Of a stretch of 64,000 nucleotides of DNA, positions 8,975 to 17,437 are shown piece by piece. The translations under genes and the position numbers were made by a program. Within the stretch, counting starts at the first letter, position 1. Each line of letters starts with the position of its first letter. The stretch is from Sediminicoccus rosea (GTDB lineage Bacteria; Pseudomonadota; Alphaproteobacteria; Acetobacterales; Acetobacteraceae). Under the pieces are notes generated by a model. That model worked only from the letters and a program-made list of their open reading frames with translations. It was not told the DNA's origin and made no database searches. Location of the stretch: NCBI RefSeq assembly GCF_033547095.1, contig NZ_CP137852.1, positions 2,101,501 through 2,165,500 on the forward strand, given 5' to 3'.

Positions 8975-11800
8975 ATGAACGACGCCCCTGATTCTCCCGC
9001 CTCCGACCAGAAGGGGCGCGATTACCGCAAGACGGTCTTCCTGCCGCAGACCGGCTTCCCGATGAAGGCGGACCTGCCCAACCGCGAGCCGAAGCTGCTC
9101 GCCCGATGGGCCGCGGCCGGGAGCTGGAACCGTCTGCGCGAGAAGTCCCAGGGCCGCCCGCCCTTCGTGCTGCATGACGGCCCTCCCTATGCGAACGGGC
9201 CGCTGCATATCGGCCACGCGCTGAACAAGATCCTGAAGGATGTGATCAACCGCGCCGCGCAGATGTCGGGCACGGACGCCAACTACGTGCCCGGCTGGGA
9301 CTGCCACGGCCTGCCGATCGAATGGAAGGTCGAGGAGGAATACCGCGCGAAGAAGCTCGACAAGGACCAGGTGCCGGTCCTCGAGTTCCGCGCCGAATGC
9401 CGCGCCTATGCGGCCAAGTGGCTCGCCGTGCAGTCGGAGGAGTTCCAGCGCCTGGGCGTCGCCGGCGATTGGGCGAACCGCTACGCGACGATGGATTTCG
9501 CCTCTGAATCCGTGATCGTCGAGGAGATCGGCCGCTTCCTGATGAACGGCTCGCTCTATCGCGGCCTGCGCCCCGTCATGTGGAGCCCGGTCGAGAAGAC
9601 GGCGCTGGCCGAGGCCGAGATCGAGTACATGGACCATGTCTCGCCCACGCTGCACGCGCTGTTCCGCGTGCTGCGGGCGCCCGCCATGCCCGAGCTGGCG
9701 GGCAGCGACGTGGTGATCTGGACGACGACGCCCTGGACCATCCCGGGCAACCGCGCGCTCGCCTATGGGCCCGAGATCCAGTACGCGCTGCTGCATGTGG
9801 ACCATGTGAACGAGGGCGCGCTGGTGAAGCCGGGCGCGCGCCTCGTCGTGGCCCTGGCGCTGCTGCCGCAATTCTGCGCCGAGGCCGGCATTGCGACGCA
9901 CACGCTGATCAAGACCTTCCCTGGCACCGCCTTCGCGGGGGCCGCCTGCGCCGCCCCGCTGCGCGGCCATGCCGGCGCCTACGGCCATGAGGCGCTGATG
10001 CTGGCGGGCGACTACGTGACCGATGACGCGGGCACCGGCATCGTCCACATCGCGCCCAGCCATGGCGAGGAGGATTTCGCGCTGGTGGTGGCGCATAATC
10101 GCGCGCACCCCGAGGCGCGGATCGAGATCCCCGAATGCGTGGGCGATGACGGCACCTACACCCTCCAGGCGCCGGGCTTCGAGGGCATCCATGTGTTCCG
10201 CGCCCATGAGCCGGTCTATGCGGCCATGACGGCGCTCGGCACGCTGGCGGCCAAGGGCAAGCTGAACCACAGCTACCCGCATAGCTGGCGCTCCAAGAAG
10301 CCGGTGATCTATCGCGCGACGCCGCAATGGTTCATCGCGATGGATGACGGCAACCAGATCCGCCAGAAGTCGCTGGACGCCATCGCCGCCACGCATTTCG
10401 TGCCCGATATCGGCCGCAACCGCATCGGCGCGATGGTGGCCGGGCGCCCCGACTGGTGCATCAGCCGCCAGCGCGCCTGGGGCGTGCCGATTGCCGTCTT
10501 CGTCGAGAAGCGCACCGGCGAGGTGCTGCGCGATGCATCGGTGATGCAGCGGATCGTGGACGCCTTCCGCACCGAGGGCGCCGATGCCTGGTACCAGCCG
10601 GATGCCGCGGCCCGCTTCCTGGGCAATGAGCGCAACCCGGACGATTACGAGCAGGTGATGGACATCGTGGATGTCTGGTTCGAGAGCGGCAGCACGCACG
10701 CCTTCGTCCTGCCGCCGCGCAACCTGCCCTTCCCGGCGGATCTCTACCTGGAGGGCTCGGACCAGCATCGCGGCTGGTTCCAGTCCTCGCTGCTGGAGTC
10801 GGTCGGCACGCGGGGCGTGGCACCCTTCAAGGCCATCCTCACTCACGGATTCGTGCTGGATGAGAGCGGGCGGAAGATGTCGAAGTCGCTCGGCAACGTC
10901 ACCGCGCCGCAGGAGGTGATGACCAAGTATGGCGCCGATATCCTGCGCCTCTGGGTGATGAATTCCGACACGGCCGAGGATCTGCGCATCGGCAAGAACA
11001 TCCTGGAGCAGCAGGCGGAGCTCTATCGCCGCCTGCGCAACACGCTGCGCTGGCTCTTGGGCAACCTCGCGGGCTTCGAGGAGAGCGAGCGCGTGCCGGT
11101 GGCGGAGATGCCGGAACTGGAGCGCTGGGTGCTGCACCGCCTGACGGAGCTGGATGGCCGCATCCGCAAGGCCGCGAAGGATTACGACTGGAACGGCGTC
11201 GTGCCCGAGATCCACGCCTTCTGCGCGACCGATCTCAGCGCCTTCTACTTCGACATCCGCAAGGACAGTCTCTACTGCGACGCGAAGGACAGCCTGCGCC
11301 GCCGCAGCGCCCGGACCGTGCTGGACCAGCTGCATCGCTGCCTCTGCGCCTGGCTCGCCCCCGTGCTGGTCTTCACGGCGGAGGAGGCCTGGCTCTCGCG
11401 CTTCGGCGAGGAGGCCCTGAGCATCCACCAGCAGGATTTCCCGACGCTGCCGGCCGAGTGGCGGGATGAGGCGCTGGCGGCGCGCTGGGTGGAGATCCGC
11501 CGCATCCGCAAGCTCGTCACCGCGAGCCTGGAGGATCACCGGCGGGATGGGCTCTTCGGCTCCTCCCTGCAGGCGCGGATCGGCCTGACCCTCCCGGGCC
11601 AGACGCTCAGCGCCGAGGAATGGGCGGAGATCCTCATCGTCTCCCAGGCCGAGCTGGGGCAGGGGGAGGAGGTGGCGCTCGATGTCGCGCTCGCCCCCGG
11701 CGCCAAGTGCGAGCGCTGCTGGCGCGTGCTGCCCGAGGTGGGCGCCTCCGCCGCGCATCCCACGCTCTGCCTGCGCTGCGAAGCGGCGGTGGAGGGCTGA
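8975..11800 (+). CDS. ileS: Isoleucyl-tRNA synthetase
   Basis: IleS charges tRNA-Ile. The 941-residue class I synthetase has PLHIGHALNK (HIGH motif, about residue 74), the editing (CP1) region with WTTTPWTIPGN, and GRKMSKSLGN (KMSKS). The C-terminal zinc finger has two pairs of cysteines (CERC and CLRC) in the last 35 residues, as in the bacterial-type enzyme. Full length; the stop overlaps the lspA ATG by one base, the classical ileS-lspA arrangement. Confidence 0.97.
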   Translation: MNDAPDSPASDQKGRDYRKTVFLPQTGFPMKADLPNREPKLLARWAAAGSWNRLREKSQGRPPFVLHDGPPYANGPLHIGHALNKILKDVINRAAQMSGTDANYVPGWDCHGLPIEWKVEEEYRAKKLDKDQVPVLEFRAECRAYAAKWLAVQSEEFQRLGVAGDWANRYATMDFASESVIVEEIGRFLMNGSLYRGLRPVMWSPVEKTALAEAEIEYMDHVSPTLHALFRVLRAPAMPELAGSDVVIWTTTPWTIPGNRALAYGPEIQYALLHVDHVNEGALVKPGARLVVALALLPQFCAEAGIATHTLIKTFPGTAFAGAACAAPLRGHAGAYGHEALMLAGDYVTDDAGTGIVHIAPSHGEEDFALVVAHNRAHPEARIEIPECVGDDGTYTLQAPGFEGIHVFRAHEPVYAAMTALGTLAAKGKLNHSYPHSWRSKKPVIYRATPQWFIAMDDGNQIRQKSLDAIAATHFVPDIGRNRIGAMVAGRPDWCISRQRAWGVPIAVFVEKRTGEVLRDASVMQRIVDAFRTEGADAWYQPDAAARFLGNERNPDDYEQVMDIVDVWFESGSTHAFVLPPRNLPFPADLYLEGSDQHRGWFQSSLLESVGTRGVAPFKAILTHGFVLDESGRKMSKSLGNVTAPQEVMTKYGADILRLWVMNSDTAEDLRIGKNILEQQAELYRRLRNTLRWLLGNLAGFEESERVPVAEMPELERWVLHRLTELDGRIRKAAKDYDWNGVVPEIHAFCATDLSAFYFDIRKDSLYCDAKDSLRRRSARTVLDQLHRCLCAWLAPVLVFTAEEAWLSRFGEEALSIHQQDFPTLPAEWRDEALAARWVEIRRIRKLVTASLEDHRRDGLFGSSLQARIGLTLPGQTLSAEEWAEILIVSQAELGQGEEVALDVALAPGAKCERCWRVLPEVGASAAHPTLCLRCEAAVEG

Positions 11801-12303
11801 TGGCCTCCACGCTGCGGACCGGCCTCGTCTTCGCCGCCATCCTCCTGGTGGCCGACCAGGCGAGCAAGTACTGGATCCTGGAGGTGGTGAACCTGCCCGA
11901 GCGGCGGAACATCCCGTTGCTGGAGCTGGGGCCTGTGGGGCTCGACCTCACCATGGTGTGGAATCGCGGCGTCACCTTCGGACTTTTCTCGGGCGAGGGG
12001 GCCTGGAACCACCTGATCCTGGCCGCCCTCGCGCTCGTTGTGGCGGGGTTCCTGCTGCGCTGGCTGGCGCGCTCGGAAACCCGGCTCGTCACCTATGCTC
12101 TGGGGGCGGTGATCGGCGGGGCCATCGGCAATGTGATTGACCGCATGCGCTTCGGCGCCGTGGTGGATTTCGTGGATGTTCACGCCTGGGGCTGGCACTG
12201 GTATGTCTTCAACGTCGCTGATGCGGCGATCGTCTGCGGCGTCCTGGCCCTGGTGGCGGATGCCTTGATCCGGCCGGAAAGCAAGCGCAAAGAGGCTCCA
12301 TGA
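11800..12303 (+). CDS. lspA: Lipoprotein signal peptidase (SPase II)
   Basis: LspA cleaves the signal peptides of prolipoproteins in the inner membrane. The 167-residue protein has four membrane helices and both family signatures with the catalytic aspartates: NVIDRMRFG and FNVADAAI. DQASKYW near the N-terminus and WNRGVTFGLF are also conserved. The ATG at 11800 overlaps the ileS stop. Several predicted lipoproteins in the window (2958, 12320, 55712, 56203) would be substrates. Confidence 0.95.
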   Translation: MASTLRTGLVFAAILLVADQASKYWILEVVNLPERRNIPLLELGPVGLDLTMVWNRGVTFGLFSGEGAWNHLILAALALVVAGFLLRWLARSETRLVTYALGAVIGGAIGNVIDRMRFGAVVDFVDVHAWGWHWYVFNVADAAIVCGVLALVADALIRPESKRKEAP

Positions 12304-12319
12304 TGATGAAGAACCTGGG

Positions 12320-12877
12320 ATGAAGACGAATCCGGCCCCGCTCCTGCTTCTCGCCCCCCTGCTGCTGGCGGGCTGCGGCGACACCGCGCGCACCTTCGGC
12401 CTGACGCGCGACGCGCCGGACGAATTCCAGGTGACGACCCGCGCCCCGCTCTCCATGCCGCCGAGCCTGGGCAGCCTGCCCACGCCGCGCCCCGGCGCCT
12501 CCCGCCCGCAGGAACTGAGCATCCGCGAGCAGGCCGAATCCACCCTGGTGCCCGGCTCCGGTCAGGCCGCCGCCCGCGCGCCGCAATCCTCGGGCGAGCG
12601 CGCGCTGCTCTCCTCGACCGGCACGCCCGCGCCCGACAACATCCGCGACCGCGTGGATGAGGAAAGCATGCGCCTCGAGCGGGTGGACCGCTCCATCGTG
12701 GACCGCGCCCTGTTCTGGCGCCCGGCGCCGACCGAGCCCGGCATCCCCGTGGATGCGGCGCGCGAGGCGCAGCGCCTGCGCGAGAACGCGGCCCTTGGCC
12801 GGGACATCACGGAAGGGCAGACGCCCATCATCCAGCCGCAACGCCGCCCCTGGTATGACGCGCTGAAGTTCTGGTGA
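12320..12877 (+). CDS. BamF-like (DUF3035) outer-membrane lipoprotein
   Basis: The 185-residue protein has a lipobox (LLAGC, Cys20). Just after it comes the conserved block APDEFQVTTRAPLSMPPSL, the short BamC-like motif of the alphaproteobacterial DUF3035/BamF lipoproteins. The rest is proline- and arginine-rich and probably largely disordered. BamF is reported as an accessory subunit of the outer-membrane beta-barrel assembly complex in Caulobacter. Position after lspA matches many alphaproteobacterial genomes. The family assignment rests on the motif and context. Confidence 0.75.
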   Translation: MKTNPAPLLLLAPLLLAGCGDTARTFGLTRDAPDEFQVTTRAPLSMPPSLGSLPTPRPGASRPQELSIREQAESTLVPGSGQAAARAPQSSGERALLSSTGTPAPDNIRDRVDEESMRLERVDRSIVDRALFWRPAPTEPGIPVDAAREAQRLRENAALGRDITEGQTPIIQPQRRPWYDALKFW

Positions 12878-12885
12878 GGCTTCTC

Positions 12886-12915
12886 GCGGCCCGGTTACAC
12901 AACGTGACGGGCCGC
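12886..12915 (+). terminator. Hairpin after the ileS-lspA-bamF run
   Basis: GCGGCCCG (12886-12893) and CGGGCCGC (12908-12915) form an 8-bp perfect stem with a 14-nt loop, 8 nt after the stop. No T tract follows, so this is only a weak terminator candidate. Confidence 0.3.
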
Positions 12916-12974
12916 AACGCGGAATGGCCAAGCCGGTGCTGGCGCGAAACGCCGGGCACCCCCACATTGGGGGC

Positions 12975-14348
12975 ATGGATACCCTGACCCGCCGAACCGC
13001 CCTCAAGGGCGCCGCCGCCGCCACCCTCGCTCCCACCCTGGCAGCCCCCGCGCTCGCCCAACCGGCGCCGCGCCCGGCGCAACGGCCGCTTTTCGGCGCC
13101 GTGAGCTGGAAGCTCGCCAATGGCCTCACCGTCGTGCTGGCGGAGAATCGCCGGGCGCCGGTGGCCGCGCATTACCTCTATGTCTCGGCCGGCGCGGGCG
13201 AGGATCCGGCCGGCAAGTCGGGCGTCGCCCACTTCCTCGAGCACATGATGTTCAAGGGCAGCCCGCACATCCCCTCGGGCGCCTTCAGCCGGACCGTGGC
13301 GCGCGAGGGCGGGCAGGACAATGCCTTCACCAGCCGCGACGTGACCGCCTATTTCCAGATCGTCGAAGCTTCCCGCCTGCCGCTGATGATGCGGATGGAG
13401 GCGGATCGCCTGGCCGCCCCCCTCATCCCCGAGGCCGAGACGGAATCCGAGCGCAACGTGGTGCTGGAGGAGCGCAGCCAGCGCACCGACGCCGTGCCGC
13501 GCGGCCGCTTCCGTGAGGCCTTCGACGCCGCCATGTGGGGCCCGCAGCATTGGCGCGGCCGCCCGCTGATCGGCTGGGAGAGCGAGATCCGCGCCATCAC
13601 CCGGCAGGACCTCGTGGATTTCCACGCGACCCACTACGCCGCCGCCAATTGCACCCTGGTGGTGGCGGGCGATGTGCGCGAGGCGGATCTGCGCCGCTGG
13701 GCCGAGGAATTCTACGGCCCCGTGCCGACCCGGCCGCGCCGCGCGCGCGACCGCGCGGCCCCGCCCGCCGCGGCGCCCGAGGCGCGCCTCGTCACGCGCG
13801 ACCCCGCGGTGCGCGAGGCCTCCTTCCTGCAGGCCTTCGCCGCCCCCTCGGCCACCTGGGGGGATACCTCCAAGTCGGACCCGCTGGAGGTGATGGCGCA
13901 TGTGCTGGGCGGCGGCCCCGGCTCCCGCCTGCACCGCGCCCTGGTCGAGGCCGGGCACGCGGTGAGTGCCGGCGCCGGCTATGACGGCGACGTGGTGGGG
14001 GTGGGCGGCCTCTTCGTGGCGGTGACGCCCCGCCCGGGCGTGAGCCAGGCGCGCATCGAGGAGATCGTCGCCGCCACCGTCACGGAGCTGGTGCAGTCCG
14101 GCGCGACCGAGGCCGAGACGCGCCGCGCCATCCGCCAGCAGACCGCCGGCGCCCTGCTGGCGCTGGATGGCCTGGGCGCCGCGCCGCGCATGCTGGGTGG
14201 CGCGCTGGCCATCGGCCTGCCGATCGAGGCGGTGGAGCAATGGCCGGCCCGGATGGAGGCGGTGACGCAGGCGCAGGTGAACGAGGCGGCGCGCGCCGTG
14301 CTCGCCCAGCCGAAGGTCGCCACCGCCGCCTGGCTGCTGCCGGCATGA
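12975..14348 (+). CDS. M16-family zinc metallopeptidase (catalytic partner)
   Basis: The 457-residue protein has the inverted zinc motif HFLEH (HxxEH) near residue 78 and the distal glutamate in ESERNVVLEE about 75 residues later. It is therefore a catalytically equipped pitrilysin/insulinase-type peptidase. The N-terminus has a twin-arginine-like signal (LTRRTALKG then a hydrophobic stretch to APALAQ), suggesting export to the periplasm. ATG 12975 has a GGGGG ribosome-site-like run that can pair with CCCCC just upstream (12959-12963). It sits directly before a second, non-catalytic M16 gene; such pairs usually form heterodimers. Confidence 0.9.
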   Translation: MDTLTRRTALKGAAAATLAPTLAAPALAQPAPRPAQRPLFGAVSWKLANGLTVVLAENRRAPVAAHYLYVSAGAGEDPAGKSGVAHFLEHMMFKGSPHIPSGAFSRTVAREGGQDNAFTSRDVTAYFQIVEASRLPLMMRMEADRLAAPLIPEAETESERNVVLEERSQRTDAVPRGRFREAFDAAMWGPQHWRGRPLIGWESEIRAITRQDLVDFHATHYAAANCTLVVAGDVREADLRRWAEEFYGPVPTRPRRARDRAAPPAAAPEARLVTRDPAVREASFLQAFAAPSATWGDTSKSDPLEVMAHVLGGGPGSRLHRALVEAGHAVSAGAGYDGDVVGVGGLFVAVTPRPGVSQARIEEIVAATVTELVQSGATEAETRRAIRQQTAGALLALDGLGAAPRMLGGALAIGLPIEAVEQWPARMEAVTQAQVNEAARAVLAQPKVATAAWLLPA

Positions 14349-14487
14349 GCACAACACGGCAGAACGGGCGCCTGCCCGGAGAATCCGGCCGCACAGCCGA
14401 CCTTCCCACTCGCGCACCCGCTGCGCGGCGCAGCCAGGCCGGCTTCGCCGGCGCGCTTGCAGCGCGTCGCGCCTGAGGCCCCAAACC

Positions 14488-15768
14488 ATGTCCCAGACCA
14501 TCTTCGGCGTCACCCTGCCGCCCCGCCACGGCTTTTCCGTTCCGATCCAGCTCGTCGAGCAGGGCGGCGTCTCGGCCTGGCTGGTCGAGGATCATTCGGT
14601 GCCCGTCGTCTCCCTCGCCTGGGCCTGGCCCGGCGGTGCGGCGCGCGACCCGGTGGGGCGCGAGGGCCTTTCCGCCTTTGCCGCCGCCATGCTGAGCGAG
14701 GGTGCCGGCGAATACGACAATGTCGGCTTCGCCGATGCGCTGCGTGATTCCGGCATCGGGCTCTCCTTCTCGGCCGGGCGCGACAGCTTCGATGGCAGCT
14801 TCCGCGCGCTGACCACGGCGCTGCCGGAAGCCGTGCGCCTCGCCCGCCTCGCCATGGCGCGGCCCCGCCTCGATGCGGCAGCCATCACGCGGGTGCGGGC
14901 GCGGGCCGTGCTGGGCGCGCGCCAGGCGCTGGAGACGCCGGCCGGCATCGCCCGCCGCGCCTTCTGGGAATCGGCCTATCCGGGCTTCCCGGCCGGCCGG
15001 CTTTCCACGCCCGAGAGCCTGACCGCCATCACCGAGGCCGAGATCCGCGCCGCCCTCGCCGCCCAGCTCCGCCAGGGCGGCGTGATGATCGCGGCCTCGG
15101 GCGCCATCAACGCCACGCAGCTGCGCGCCGTGATGGCCGAGCTCTTCGCCGACCTGCCGGCCGGCGCGCCGGAGGCGGTGCCCGCGCTGCCGCCGCTCGC
15201 CGCCTTCGGCATCGCCGCGCGCGAGAAGGCGGCGCCGCAATCCACGCTGGTCTTCGGCCAGGATGGGCTCGCGCCCAATGATCCGGGCTGGGAGGGATTC
15301 CAGGTCGCGCTCCGCATTCTCGCGGGCGGCGGCTTCACCAGCCGCCTGATGCGCACGGTGCGCGAGCAGCGCGGCCTGACCTATGGCATCGGCGCGGGGC
15401 TCGACCTGCTGTTCGGCCGCGGCATCGTCATCGGCAATGTGGCGACCGAGAATGCGAAGGTGGGCGAGGTCTGGGGCCTGGTGCGCTCTGCCTGGACCGA
15501 GATGGCGGCCAATGGGCCGACCACCGAGGAGGTGGTGGAGGCGGTGGATTTCCTCGGCGGCTCCTTGCCGCTGCAATTCACCGACAGCCGCCGCACCGCC
15601 TCGCTCCTGCTCGGCCTCCGCCAGGCGGGCCGGCCGCTCGACTGGCTGGCCGGGCGCCCGGCGCGCCTTGCCGCGCTGAACCGCGAGAATGTCGCCGCCG
15701 TCGCGCGGCGCATCCTCAAGCCCGAAGGCCTGGTGCTGGCAGTGGCGGGGCAGCCGCAAGGTCTGTAG
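14488..15768 (+). CDS. M16-family protein lacking the zinc motif (regulatory partner)
   Basis: The 426-residue protein has the two-domain M16 fold, but the HxxEH site is replaced (GREGLSAFAAAMLSEGA). It keeps the Arg-Tyr pair of the C-terminal half (REQRGLTYGIG), as non-catalytic M16B subunits do. It would pair with the upstream HFLEH-bearing protein to form the active peptidase. No signal peptide is visible at ATG 14488 and no longer start is in frame, although its partner appears exported. About 140 nt separate the two genes. Confidence 0.85.
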   Translation: MSQTIFGVTLPPRHGFSVPIQLVEQGGVSAWLVEDHSVPVVSLAWAWPGGAARDPVGREGLSAFAAAMLSEGAGEYDNVGFADALRDSGIGLSFSAGRDSFDGSFRALTTALPEAVRLARLAMARPRLDAAAITRVRARAVLGARQALETPAGIARRAFWESAYPGFPAGRLSTPESLTAITEAEIRAALAAQLRQGGVMIAASGAINATQLRAVMAELFADLPAGAPEAVPALPPLAAFGIAAREKAAPQSTLVFGQDGLAPNDPGWEGFQVALRILAGGGFTSRLMRTVREQRGLTYGIGAGLDLLFGRGIVIGNVATENAKVGEVWGLVRSAWTEMAANGPTTEEVVEAVDFLGGSLPLQFTDSRRTASLLLGLRQAGRPLDWLAGRPARLAALNRENVAAVARRILKPEGLVLAVAGQPQGL

Positions 15769-15786
15769 TCTCAGTGTCTTGGCGAA

Positions 15787-17421
15787 ATGGGTCAGGACAT
15801 GACGGGCGATTCCCTGGAAGCGGCTTGGGCGAGGATCACGGCTCTGGGGGCGGCGCCCGGCGCCTCGGCGATCCGTCCGCTCTTCGCCGCCGAGCCTGAC
15901 CGCTTCGCCCGCTTCCACGCCCGCGGCGCGGGCCTGCTGCTCGACATCTCCAAGACCGCCATCTCGGACACGGTGCGGGACGCGCTGCTCGACCTCGCCC
16001 GCGCGGCCGCGGTGGAGGCCCGGCGGGACGAGATGGCGCGCGGCGCGCTGGTGAACGAGACCGAGCGCCGCGCCGCGCTCCACATGGCCCTGCGCGAGGC
16101 GCTGCCCGGCGCGCCCGGCCCCTCGGCCGAGGCGGCCGGGACGCTGGAGGCGATGCGCGTCTTCACCGAGGCGGTGCATCGCGGCGAGATCCGCGGGGCC
16201 ACGAACCAGCGCTTCGACACGGTGCTGAACATCGGCATCGGCGGCAGCGACCTCGGCCCCGTCATGGTGGGCCGGGCGCTCTGGCGCGCGGGCGATCCGA
16301 TGCGGCCCATCCATCTCGGCAATGTGGACGGGCATGGCTGGGAGACGGTGCTGCCGCAGCTGGACGCCCGGCGCACGCTGGTGCTGGTGGCGTCCAAGAC
16401 CTTCACCACGCAGGAGACGATGGCCAATGCCCATCTGGTGAAGCGCTGGATGGAGGCGAGCGTCGGCAAGCTGGGCGCCACCGCGCATTTCGTCGCGCTC
16501 TCGACCAACATGAAGGCCACGGCCGAATTCGGCATCGCGCCGGAGCGCGTCTTTCCCTTCAACGACTGGGTGGGCGGGCGTTTCTCCCTCTGGTCGGCGA
16601 TCGGGCTCTCGCTCGCGCTTTCGCTGGGCTGGGAGCGGTTCCGTGCCCTGCTGGACGGCGCCGCCGCGATGGACCGGCATTTCCTCTCGGCGCCGCTGGC
16701 GGAGAACCTGCCGGTGCTGCTGGCGCTGACCGAGGCCTGGCACGTGAACGGCCTCGGCCTCAACCGCCGCGCCGTGCTGCCCTATGACGAGCGCCTGCGG
16801 CGCCTTCCCGCGCATCTGCAGCAGCTCGAGATGGAGAGCCTGGGCAAGCGGGTGCGCCTGGATGGCAGCCTCGTGCCCCGCGCCACCGGGCCCGTCGTGT
16901 TCGGCGAGCCGGGGACCTCGGCGCAGCACAGCTTCATGCAGTTGGTGCATCAGGGGCCGAAGCCGGTGCCGGTGGATTTCATCCTGGTCGCCAAGCCCGA
17001 CCACAGCCATGCCGAGAACCACCGCATCCTGCTGGCCAACGGCCTGGCCCAGGCCGAGGCGCTGCTGATGGGCCGCGACGCGGCGGGGGTGGAGGCCGAC
17101 ATGCGCGCGGCCGGTGCGGACGAGGCGACCATCGCGCGGCTGCTCCCGCATCGCATCTTCCCGGGCGACCGGCCTTCCGTGACCATCGTGCTGCCGAGCC
17201 TCGACCCCGCCTCGCTCGGCGCGCTGATCGCGCTCTATGAGCACAAGGTCTTCGTGCTGGGCGCGCTCTGGCGCATCAACCCCTTCGACCAATGGGGGGT
17301 GGAGCTGGGCAAGGTGCTGGCGACCCCCCTGGTCCGCGAACTGGAGCAGGGCGCGCCTTCGCCCGCGCATGACAGCTCGACTCGCGGCCTGCTGGCCGAG
17401 GTGCTGAAACTGCAATCCTGA
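15787..17421 (+). CDS. pgi: Glucose-6-phosphate isomerase
   Basis: PGI interconverts glucose 6-phosphate and fructose 6-phosphate. The 544-residue protein carries the sugar-phosphate-binding segments NIGIGGSDLGPVMVGRAL and VASKTFTTQETM, the glutamate region NDWVGGRFSLWSAIGLS and the C-terminal signature FDQWGVELGK. Start choice is uncertain: ATG 15787 has no clear ribosome site, while ATG 15799 has AGGA too close to it. It lies between the M16 pair and mutL on the same strand. Confidence 0.95.
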   Translation: MGQDMTGDSLEAAWARITALGAAPGASAIRPLFAAEPDRFARFHARGAGLLLDISKTAISDTVRDALLDLARAAAVEARRDEMARGALVNETERRAALHMALREALPGAPGPSAEAAGTLEAMRVFTEAVHRGEIRGATNQRFDTVLNIGIGGSDLGPVMVGRALWRAGDPMRPIHLGNVDGHGWETVLPQLDARRTLVLVASKTFTTQETMANAHLVKRWMEASVGKLGATAHFVALSTNMKATAEFGIAPERVFPFNDWVGGRFSLWSAIGLSLALSLGWERFRALLDGAAAMDRHFLSAPLAENLPVLLALTEAWHVNGLGLNRRAVLPYDERLRRLPAHLQQLEMESLGKRVRLDGSLVPRATGPVVFGEPGTSAQHSFMQLVHQGPKPVPVDFILVAKPDHSHAENHRILLANGLAQAEALLMGRDAAGVEADMRAAGADEATIARLLPHRIFPGDRPSVTIVLPSLDPASLGALIALYEHKVFVLGALWRINPFDQWGVELGKVLATPLVRELEQGAPSPAHDSSTRGLLAEVLKLQS

Positions 17422-17437
17422 TGGGGTAGGGTGGGGG

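Noticed and set aside
8924-11758. A 944-codon open frame antisense to ileS
   Set aside because: It mirrors the conserved ileS gene, is rich in His/Arg/Gly/Ala as expected of a shadow frame in GC-rich DNA, and has no recognisable domain.
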